Source of the DNA: Arion vulgaris
Lineage: Eukaryota; Mollusca; Gastropoda; Stylommatophora; Arionidae
Direction: 5' to 3'
Assembly (NCBI GenBank): GCA_020796225.1
Contig: CM036774.1
Location: 25,534,692-25,598,691 of the forward strand
DNA: 64,000 nucleotides
Made by a program: the position numbers and the translations under genes. Shown here in pieces: positions 1 through 9,700 of the stretch (the stretch's first letter is position 1; the number at the start of each line of letters is the position of its first letter). The notes under the pieces are model-generated. The model saw nothing but the letters and a program-made list of their open reading frames with translations. It was not told the origin of the DNA and searched no databases.

Positions 1-522
1 CCGGGGTGCACAAGGGAAGCAACAAATAGTAACACTGCAAGCTAAAGGGCAAGTTGTAGAGACGACTGCCCGTCTGCCTAACGTGTTCGTCGCGCGTTGG
101 ACTACAGGTGACTATCCCTCTGTGTGTGTGGGTTCAATTCCGCGGGATGGCAGAAAAAGTCACAGATTCCCCAGATTTAGGGTGTTCGTGGCACTGAACC
201 GAAGGGTTACGATGTCCATGGCACCGAGCCGAAGAGCTGAAAAGCTCAAGTGCTTCTGGATCGGAAAAAAAAAAAAAAAAGAGAGACGACTGAGGTAGAG
301 ACCAAGGGAAGCTACCTAGTAAATAAAAATCGTCGCATAAAATCCTATGTGATGGTTTACTTGTATGCGCATAACTAGCTCAACGTAAAATCGCTCTTAG
401 GTTCAGATCATATACAAATCATAAAGAGTGGTTTAACAAGTGGTCGATATGGAACGTTCGAGAAGAAGAAGAAGGAGAAGAAGAAGAAGAAGAAGAAGAA
501 GAAGAAGAAGAAGAAGAAGAAT
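1..522 (+). mobile_element. SINE family B copy, interrupted by SINE C
   Basis: Left part (1-68) and right part (293-522) together match the SINE B consensus seen about a dozen times in the window: aaagaatagtaacactg, a gtcgtaagaggcgactg core, cctagtaaataaaaa, an atcacaaagagtggtttaac block and a (GAA)n tail, here expanded at 455-522. The middle is a SINE C insertion. The Arg-rich reading frame over the tail (440-832) is an artefact of the repeat. Confidence 0.8.
69..281 (+). mobile_element. SINE family C, complete, with target-site duplication
   Basis: The 213-bp element has a pol III B-box-like ggttcaattcc near 131, then a conserved body (ccagatttagggtgttcgtg, then ccgaagagctgaaaagctc) and a poly-A tail. 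It is flanked by 11-bp direct repeats agagacgactg at 58-68 and 282-292. These fall inside the SINE B core, so C inserted into B. It defines both ends of family C. Other copies lie at 571-785, 22460-22515, 31912-32060 and 60150-60345. Confidence 0.85.
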
Positions 523-570
523 AGACAAATTATCACCAGTTGCAGAAAACTGTCTGAAAGCCGCGACAGT

Positions 571-785
571 CTGGTGGGGTTTTTGGGTTTTCGACCCAGA
601 AGCAGTTGAGCTTTCAGCCCTTCAGCTAGGTGCCGTGGACATCGTAACCCTTCGGTTCGGTGCCGCGAACACCGTAAATCTGGAGAACATGTTGCTTTTC
701 TGCCAGCCCGCGAAATTGAACCGCCCTCACAAGGCGCTTGTCACCCGTCGTCCAACGCGCTATGAACACGCTGGGCAGGTGGGCA
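571..785 (-). mobile_element. SINE family C copy
   Basis: Reverse-complement copy of the element at 69-281, including the gagctttcagc and cttcggttcggtgcc blocks and the ggttcaat B-box region near 713-722. It lies directly beside the expanded GAA tail of SINE B. Confidence 0.75.
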
Positions 786-1500
786 AAGACGTGTGGAATA
801 AGGATACGTATATTACACTACTTAATGAGTAAGGAAACAGGAAAGATTATGTATGAAAAATATTAACAATCGAGTTTTCGACATAGACCTTTATCAAGCT
901 TGTCGTCTTTTTAAATTTAAATTATGTTTTAGTTTATTTAGTATTTCGTTTTCGTATATGTTTTCTTGATAAATCCTATGGCTGAGACCTCGAGTGTTGT
1001 CATTTTTCATATTTAATCTTTACCTTTTCCTTTCTCATGTAAGACTGTAATGAACTTGTCTTCGTCTTCATTTGTCTCTGTCTCAGGAGATAATAGGTCT
1101 TGTGTCACGTAGTATGTTCTGCGCTAAATAACAACGTTTCTTGTGGCTGTAATGGCCTATTCTAGAGTGGCACTTCTTGTCACAGTTGCTGCAGGTGAAA
1201 CTGGAGACTGGAGCTGATACATAGGATGTTCTCTCTTCCCTCTGCGCTCTCTTTTGCCTCCACATGTGATGTTGTTTTTCTTCTTTTTTTTTGAGCCGCC
1301 CCTCGCACGGCAAGCGACAGTGTCTACGTCTATACGCTAGAGAAACAATAAGATGTAAGGGCGACAATCGAGATGTTTGTTGTGCAGTTGTTTGAAAAAG
1401 TGTTCCCAATATGTCTCGTGATACTCTCTCTCTCTCTCTCTCGCGCGCGATCACCGCTTAATCTGATGTACCAGACCTCTCCATAAATCTTATTCATGTG
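786..1500. other. Non-coding, nothing recognised except a CT run
   Basis: No supported gene. A (CT)n/(CG) simple repeat lies at 1421-1448. Reading frames of 65-123 codons on the minus strand here have no recognisable content. Confidence 0.5.
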
Positions 1501-1745
1501 GAAATCTGATTCATGCAGCCCTAGCATTGGTGTGTTTTACGTCACATCTTCAGCACCATTTGGAGCTCTGGTGCTTATCCTTCGGCGATGTGTCCGGTTT
1601 CAGCCAGCATTTACTCGGTTCGCTCTCCGTTCTGTAGTCATCTAGTGTTTTTTACGGTGTGGGGTAGCTTGCCCCATCCCCAACCTCCTTAGTCGTCTCT
1701 TACGACATGCGGGGCAAGTAACAGTGATTATATTCTTTACACTAG
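1501..1745 (+). mobile_element. SINE family E composite
   Basis: Contains the family E body (catcttcagcaccatttgga, ccttcggcgatgtgtccggt, tttactcggttcgctctccg) followed by an inverted SINE A/B-like head (acctccttagtcgtctctta, then ttctttacac). The same composite recurs at 62440-62760. Shorter E copies lie at 13980-14060, 14400-14740 and 53155-53285. Confidence 0.65.
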
Positions 1746-1799
1746 TGATACGCGAACTTATATTTGCTTAACTAAGGTGGACCTCAGAGATAACAGAGG

Positions 1800-1900
1800 C
1801 GACAAAAATCACTGTTTATGAAGCGCTCATAAAAACAGTTGTAGAAATCTCTTCTTATCTTGACGCTGTGAGACAAATCAGGAGTAGAGAAAAGGAAAAG
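1800..1900 (+). repeat. Dispersed repeat; empty-site paralogue of the 44.1-kb insertion
   Basis: The run agaaatctcttcttatcttg followed by acgctgtgagacaaatcagg continues uninterrupted here. At 44070-44870 the same sequence is split after aaatctcttct by a ~690-bp insertion. The identity of the repeat itself was not recognised. Confidence 0.6.
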
Positions 1901-2008
1901 AAAGACATTTTTTTAAAGAACTGTGAGAACAAGGCGTTTTTTTGCAAGAGCTCCAGAGGAAGCAACGAAAGCAAAGAATACGATCAACAAATAAGCAGTG
2001 TACAAGTA

Positions 2009-2267
2009 CAGGGTGTTCAAGATAATTGCAGCCCCATTGACAAATCGAAAGTTGCCAGATAACCTATCACGTTGTGTCAATTTACTATTTAAACCGGTTC
2101 TGACTAGCTCGTCCTACGTCACATTTGTTCATCGCCCCTACCCGCACTACAATTACATACCGTCACACAACCTTGACCTATACTACGTCATAGCTGAACC
2201 TTCTCATTTTCATACATATATGCCAGATTAGCTCCATTCACATGGTGCTTTTATCTTGAACACCCTG
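2009..2267 (+). mobile_element. TA-flanked MITE, copy 1
   Basis: Terminal inverted repeats cagggtgttcaagataa and ttatcttgaacaccctg are flanked on both sides by TA, the target duplication expected for Tc1/mariner-type elements. No transposase frame is present in the 259 bp, so it is non-autonomous. A second copy in the opposite orientation lies at 34967-35221. Superfamily assignment rests on the TA duplication only. Confidence 0.75.
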
Positions 2268-2454
2268 TATTAAGAGCTTCCGATAAAGCAAATAGACAAA
2301 CACAGAATTCAAACCACTTACCCTCATTTCCTACGACACCCATCGCCTAGCCTAGCAATACGAGCGTCCTTACGAACACAATCAGCGAGCCATTCTCTGA
2401 ACCACATACACGCTACAAAGAGGCGTTAACAAGTGGTGACAAGAACAAACGAAC

Positions 2455-2580
2455 AACAAGAAGAAGGTGATGATGATGACGGTGACGATAATAATGATGA
2501 TGAGAATGATGATGACGATGTCGACGATGATGATGATTATGATTATGTGATGATTAAGAAGAAGAAGAAGAAACTAAAAG
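2455..2580 (+). repeat. GAT/GAA-rich microsatellite
   Basis: Imperfect (GAT)n with GAC variants, ending in a short (GAA) run. The rest of 2280-3100 shows no gene; a short TA/TG dinucleotide tract lies at 2946-2968. Confidence 0.85.
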
Positions 2581-3103
2581 TTATCAAGTGAAAGGATTAA
2601 AAATTGAAACTTGGCTCATATTGCTTTCACCAGTATAACTTTCCCGGCTTCAGTATCACTTGATAATCGACAATACTTATAACTGCAATACCACTTTATA
2701 GAGAACTTCATTTCAATATAAATTAGAAGCTTTATTAATTCAGTTATCAGTTATATGAGGATTATCATCATATCACTCCGGACACGTCTATAGTTGCTCC
2801 GATCTCCGCTTCAACAAATCCAGCAGCGTCCAGTGGCCCAACACGCCAGTTCGATGTTGATTAATCAATCTTGCTGCATTATTAATATGATCAGCAAATA
2901 AACAGCAAATAAACAACAGTAAACAACGCCCACCCTGTGTATTTACATATATATATATATGTGTGTGTACATCAAGTATTGAGATGGAGTCCGTTTGTGT
3001 CTTTCAACACAAATACGTCACGATAGCCGCTACAAAACCACTCTGACGCCGTACAAATTTCACGGATATAAACAATGTGCATGCTATATATACTATCAAT
3101 AGT

Positions 3104-3480
3104 TAGTTAGTTAGTTAGTTTGTTCCTTTCGTGCCAAAGGCGGCACATAGGGCAGAGGTTTTAGATCTCCATGTGATACGGTTCTTTGCTAGCAGTTGCA
3201 GATCTTGTATGGTTTTACATCCCAATAGTTTACTTTCTTGTTGGATCGTTCTTCGAAGAGTGGTCTTTGGTCTTCCACGTTTTCTTTTCCCAACTGGTGA
3301 CCACATAAGGACTTGTCGATTTAGTCTCTTTTCGTCTGATCTAAGCACGTGACCTAAATATTTCCACCGTCGTTTCCTTATAATATTTGATATGGGTTGT
3401 TGGTGTGTTCTATTTCTCACTGTGTTGTTAGAAACGAAATCACTCCATTTGACTTTTAATAATTTTCGTAGACATTTATT
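3104..3480 (-). mobile_element. LINE 3' fragment
   Basis: The minus strand translates to a typical LINE ORF2 C-terminus: RKRRWKYLGHVLR, then KRKRGRPKTTLRRTIQQE, ending before a (TTAG)n tail that reads agttagttagttagtt on the plus strand at its 3' end. A diverged, frameshifted copy in the opposite orientation lies at 18530-18785 with the matching ctaactaactaa tail. No intact reverse transcriptase remains. Confidence 0.8.
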
Positions 3481-3651
3481 CTCAAAACTGTCCAGTTTCT
3501 TATCAATTTTCTTTGTTGATTTCCAACTTGTACATCAATAGTACAATTAGATAAATGTACAAATTATTTGTGTTTGAATTGTGACAGTTTATTTAATAGT
3601 GTGATTGAAAAGGAGAACTTAGTCATTTAGAGGAGATTGCAACACGAGGAC

Positions 3652-3745
3652 ATGCTACGTCGGTACAGATCACTGAAGAAAATCGTGTATGCTGCAGCTA
3701 TTCTGTTTGCTACAATAGTTCTCTACGCTGGTACAAGTTCTAATG
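3652..3745 (+). CDS. Sulfotransferase exon 1: start codon and signal anchor
   Basis: Encodes residues 1-31 plus one base. [10 protein letters not shown] is a basic cytoplasmic tip, and [17 protein letters not shown] is a single membrane span, as expected for a type II Golgi enzyme. The donor is aatg|gtaaga. A stop at 3628 in the same frame supports this ATG. Confidence 0.8.
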
Positions 3746-6700
3746 GTAAGATATTGTTGTGGGGATCTTGTCATGTTGGAGGTATTGTCATGTTGTAGTT
3801 CTTGTTATGTTGTAGTTCTTGTTATGTTGTAGTTCTTGTCATGTTGTAGTTCTTGTTATGTTGTAGTTTTTGTCATGTTGTAATTCTTGTCATGTTGTAG
3901 TTCTTGTTATGTTGTAGTTCTTGTTATGTTGTAGTTCTTGTTATGTTGTAGTTCTTGTTATGTTGTAATTCTTGTTATGGTGTAGTTCTTGTTATGTTGT
4001 AGTTATTGTCATGTTGTAGTTCTTGTCATGTTATAGTTCTTGTCATGTTGTAGTTTTTCTCATGTTGTAGTTCTTGTTATGTTGTAGTTCTTGTTATGTT
4101 GTAGTTCTTGTCATGTTATAGTTCTTGTCATGTTGTAGTTCTTGTTATGTTGTAGTTCTTGTTATGTTGTAGTTCTTGTTATGTTGTAGTTCTTGTCATG
4201 CTATAATTCTTGTCATGTTGTAGTTCTTGTTATGTTGTAGTTCTTGTTATGTTTGTAGTTCTTGTTATGTTGGTGGTATTGTTATGTTGTAGTTCTTGTT
4301 ATGTTGTAGTTCTTGTTATGTTGTAATTCTTGTCATGTTGTAGATCTTGTCATGTTGTAGTTCTTGTTATGTTATAGTTCTTGTTATGTTGTAGTTCTTG
4401 TTATGTTGTAATCCTTGTCATGTTGTAGTTCTTGTTATGTTGTAGTTTTAGTCATGTTATAGTTCTAGTCATGTTGTAGTTCTTGTAATGTTGTAGTTCT
4501 TGTTATGTTGTAGTTCTAGTCATGTTATAGTTCTTGTCATGTTGTAGTTCTTGTCATGTTGTAGTTCTTGTAATGTTGTAGTTCTTGTCAAGTTGTAGTT
4601 CTTGTCAAGTTGTAGTTCTTGTCATGTTATAGTTCTTGTCATGTTATAGTTCTTGTCATGTTATAGTTCTTGTCATGTTATAGTTCTAGTCATGGTGTAG
4701 TTCTTGTCATGTTGTAGTTCTTGTAATGTTATAGTTCTTGTTATGTTGTAGTTCTTGTTATGGTGTAGTTGTATTTATGTTGTAGTTCTGGTTATGTTGT
4801 AGTCCTTGTTATGTTGTAGTTCGTGTCATGTTGTAGTTCTTGTTATGTTGTAATTCTTGTCATGTTGTAGTTCTTGTTATGTTGTAATTCTTGTCATGTT
4901 ATAGTTCTTGCCATGTTGTAGTTCTTGTCATGTTGTAGTTCTTGTCATGTTATAGTTCCTGTCATGTTGTAGTTCTTGTCATGTTATAGTTCTTGTCATG
5001 TTGTAGTTCTTGTTATGTTGTAGTTCTTGTTATGTTTGTAGTTCTTGTTATGTTGGAAGTATTGCTATGTTGTAGTTCTTGTTATGTTGTAGTTCTTGTT
5101 ATGTTGTAATTCTTGTCATGTTGTAGATCTTGTTATGTTGTAGTTCTTGTTATGTTGTAGTTCTTGTTATGTTGTAGTTCTTGTTATGTTGTAATCCGTG
5201 TCATGTTGTAGTTCTTGTTATGTTGTAGTTCTTGTTATGTTGTAGTTCTTGTTATGTTGTAATCCTTGTCATGTTGTAGTTCTTGTTATGTTGTAGTTTT
5301 AGTCATGTTATAGTTCTAGTCATGTTGTAGTTCTTGTAATGTTGTAGTTCTTGTTATGTTGTAGTTCTAGTCATGTTATAGTTCTTGTCATGTTGTAGTT
5401 CTTGTCATGTTGTAGTTCTTGTCATGTTGTAGTTCTTGTCAAGTTGTAGTTCTTGTCAAGTTGTAGTTCTTGTCATGTTATAGTTCTTGTCATGTTATAG
5501 TTCTTGTCATGTTATAGTTCTTGTCATGTTATAGTTCTAGTCATGGTGTAGTTCTTGTCATGTTGTAGTTCTTGTCATGTTATAGTTCTTGTTATGTTGT
5601 AGTTCTTGTTATGGTGTAGTTGTATTGATGTTGTAGTTCTGGTTATGTTGTAGTCCTTGTTATGTTGTAGTTCGTGTCATGTTGTAGTTCTTGTTATGTT
5701 GTAATTCTTGTCATGTTGTAGTTCTTGTTATGTTGTAATTCTTGTCATGTTATAGTTCTTGCCATGTTGTAGTTCTTGTCATGTTGTAGTTCTTGTCATG
5801 TTATAGTTCCTGTCATGTTGTAGTTCTTGTCATGTTATAGTTCTTGTCATGTTGTAGTTCTTGTTATGTTGTAGTTCTTGTTATGTTTGTAGTTCTTGTT
5901 ATGTTGGAAGTATTGCTATGTTGTAGTTCTTGTTATGTTGTAGTTCTTGTTATGTTGTAATTCTTGTCATGTTGTAGATCTTGTTATGTTGTAGTTCTTG
6001 TTATGTTGTAGTTCTTGTTATGTTGTAATCCTTGTCATGTTGTAGTTCTTGTTATGTTGTAGTTCTAGTCATGTTATAGTTCTAGTCATGTTGTAGTTCT
6101 TGTTATGTTGTAGTTCTTGTTATGTTGTAGTTCTAGTCATGTTATAGTTCTTGTCATGTTGTAGTTCTTGTCATGTTGTAGTTCTTGTCAAGTTGTAGTT
6201 CTTGTTAAGTTGTAGTTCTTGTCATGTTATAGTTCTTGTCATGTTATAGTTCTTGTCATGTTATAGTTCGTGTCATGTTATAGTTCTTGTCATGTTATAG
6301 TTCTAGTCTTGGTGTAGTTCTTGTCATGTTGTAGTTCTTGTCATGTTGTAGTTCTTGTCATGTTATAGTTCTTGTCATGTTATAGTTCTTGTCATGTTAT
6401 AGTTCTAGTCATGTTGTAGTTCTTGTCATGTTGTAGTTCTTGTCATGTTGTAGTTCTTGTCATGTTATAGTTCTTGTTATGTTGTAGTTCTTGTTATGGT
6501 GTAGTTCTTGTTATGTTGTAGTTCTGGTTATGTTGTAGTTCTTGTTATGTTGTAGTTCTTGTCATGTTGTAGTTCTTGTTATGTTGTAATTCTTGTTATG
6601 TTGTAGTTCTTGTTATGTTGTAGTTCTAGTCATGTTATAGTTCTTGTCATGTTGTAGTTCTTGTCATGTTGTAGTTCTTGTAATGTTGTAGTTCTTGTCA

Positions 6701-9700
6701 AGTTGTAGTTCTTGTCAAGTTGTAGTTCTTGTCATGTTATAGTTCTTGTCATGTTATAGTTCTTGTCATGTTATAGTTCTTGTCATGTTATAGTTCTAGT
6801 CATGGTGTAGTTCTTGTCATGTTGTAGTTCTTGTCATGTTATAGTTCTTGTTATGTTGTAGTTCTTGTTATGGTGTAGTTGTATTTATGTTGTAGTTCTG
6901 GTTATGTTGTAGTCCTTGTTATGTTGTAGTTCGTGTCATGCTGTAGTTCTTGTTATGTTGTAATTCTTGTCATGTTGTAGTTCTTGTTATGTTGTAATTC
7001 TTGTCATGTTATAGTTCTTGCCATGTTGTAGTTCTTGTCATGTTGTAGTTCTTGTCATGTTATAGTTCCTGTCATGTTGTAGTTCTTGTCATGTTATAGT
7101 TCTTGTCATGTTGTAGTTCTTGTTATGTTGTAGTTCTTGTTATGTTTGTAGTTCTTGTTATGTTGGAAGTATTGCTATGTTGTAGTTCTTGTTATGTTGT
7201 AGTTCTTGTTATGTTGTAATTCTTGTCATGTTGTAGATCTTGTTATGTTGTAGTTCTTGTTATGTTGTAGTTCTTGTTATGTTGTAGTTCTTGTTATGTT
7301 GTAATCCGTGTCATGTTGTAGTTCTTGTTATGTTGTAGTTCTTGTCATGTTATAGTTCTTGTTATGTTGTAGTTCTTGTTATGGTGTAGTTCTTGTTATG
7401 TTGTATTTCTGGTTATGTTGTAATTCTTGTTATGTTGTAATTCTTGTCATGTTGTAGTTCTTGTTATGTTGTAGTTCTTGTCATGTTATAGTTCTTGTTG
7501 TGTTATAGTTCTTGTCAAGTTATAGTTCTTGTTGTGTTATAGTTCTTGTCAAGTTATAGTTCTTGCCATGTTGTAGTTCTTGTCATGTTGTAGTTCTTGT
7601 CATGTTATAGGTCTTGTCAAGTTGTAGTTCTTGTCATGTTATAGTTCTTGTCATGTTATAGTTCTTGTCATGTTATAGTTCTTGTCATGTTATAGTTCTA
7701 GTCATGTTGTAGTTCTTGTCATGTTGTAGTTCTTGTCATCTTGTAGTTCTTGTCATGTTATAGTTCTTGTTCTGTTGTAGTTCTTGTTATGGTGTAGTTC
7801 TTGTTATGTTGTAGTTCTGGTTATGTTGTAGTTCTTGTTATGTTGTAGTTCTTGTCATGTTGTAGTTCTTGTTATGTTGTAGTTCTTGTCATGTTATAGT
7901 TCTTGTTGTGTTATAGTTCTTGTCAAGTTATAGTTCTTGCCATGTTGTAGTTCTTGTCCTGTTGTAGTTCTTGTCATGTTATAGTTCCTGTCATGTTGTA
8001 GTTCTTGTCATGTTATAGCTCTTGTCATGTTGTAGTTCTTGTCATGTTATAGTTCTTGTCATGTTATAGTTCCTGTCATGTTGTAGTTCTTGTCATGTTA
8101 TAGTTCTTGTCATGTTATAGTTCTTGCCATGTTGTAGTTCTTGTCATGTTGTAGTTCTTGTCATGTTATAGTTCCTGTCATGTTGTAGTTCTTGTCATGT
8201 TATAGTTCTTGTCATGTTGTAGTTCTTGTTATGTTGTAGTTCTTGTTATGTTTGTAGTTCTTGTTATGTTGGAAGTATTGCTATGTTGTAGTTCTTGTTA
8301 TGTTGTAGTTCTTGTTATATTGTAATTCTTGTCATGTTGTAGATCTTGTTATGTTGTAGTTCTTGTTATGTTGTAGTTCTTGTTATGTTGTAGTTATTGT
8401 TATGTTGTAATCCTTGTCATGTTGTAGTTCTTGTTATGTTGTAGTTCTAGTCATGTTATAGTTCTAGTCATGTTGTAGTTCTTGTTATGTTGTAGTTCTT
8501 GTTATGTTGTAGTTCTAGTCATGTTATAGTTCTTGTCATGTTGTAGTTCTTGTCAAGTTGTAGTTCTTGTCAAGTTGTAGTTCTTGTCATGTTATAGTTC
8601 TTGTCATGTTATAGTTCTTGTCATGTTGTAGTTCTTGTCATGTTATAGTTCTAGTCATGGTGTAGTTCTTGTCATGTTGTAGTTCTTGTCATATTGTAGT
8701 TCTTGTCATGTTATAGTTCTTGTTATGTTGTAGTTCTTGTTATGGTGTAGTTCTTGTTATGTTGTAGTTCTGGTTATGTTGTAGTTCTTGTTATGTTGTA
8801 ATTCTTGTCATGTTGTAGTTCTTGTTATGTTGTAGTTCTTGTCATGTTATAGTTCTTGTTGTGTTATAGTTCTTGTCAAGTTATAGTTCTTGTTGTGTTA
8901 TAGTTCTTGTCATGTTGTAGTTCTTGTCATGTTATAGTTCTTGTTATGTTGTAGTTCTTGTTATGGTGTAGTTCTTGTTATGTTGTAGTTCTGGTTATGT
9001 TGTAGTTCTTGTTATGTTGTAGTTCTTGTCATGTTGTAGTTCTTGTTATGTTGTAGTTCTTGTTATGTTGTAGTTCTTGTCATGTTATAGTTCTTGTTGT
9101 GTTATAGTTCTTGTCAAGTTATAGTTCTTGCCATGTTGTAGTTCTTGTCATGTTGTAGTTCTTGTCATGTTATAGTTCCTGTCATGTTGTAGTTCTTGTC
9201 ATGTTATAGCTCTTGTCATGTTGTAGTTCTTGTCATGTTATAGTTCTTGTCATGTTATAGTTCCTGTCATGTTGTAGTTCTTATCATGTTATAGTTCTTG
9301 TTATGTTGTAGTTCTTGTCATGTTATAGTTCTTGTTGTGTTATAGTTCTTGTCAAGTTATAGTTCTTGCCATGTTGTAGTTCTTGTCATGTTGTAGTTCT
9401 TGTCATGTTGTAGTTCTTGTCATGTTATAGTTCTTGTCATGTTATAGTTCTTGCCATGTTGTAGTTCTTGTCGTGTTATAGTTCTTGTCATATTGTAATT
9501 CATCTCATGTTATAGTTCTTGTCATGTTATAGTCATGTTGTAGTTCTTGTGATGTTGTAGTTCTTCAATCAATCAGTTGCTGGGTAGCAACATATCATTC
9601 AAATAAGGTATTTTCCAAATAATAATTCAAGAAGTTTAAACCTTTTTTTTGCGACTATATGTCTTTCATTATATCTCTTCATAGAATACAACCTTTCTAG

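Noticed and set aside
440..832. 130-codon Arg-rich reading frame
   Set aside because: It translates the expanded GAA tail of SINE B and an inverted SINE C.
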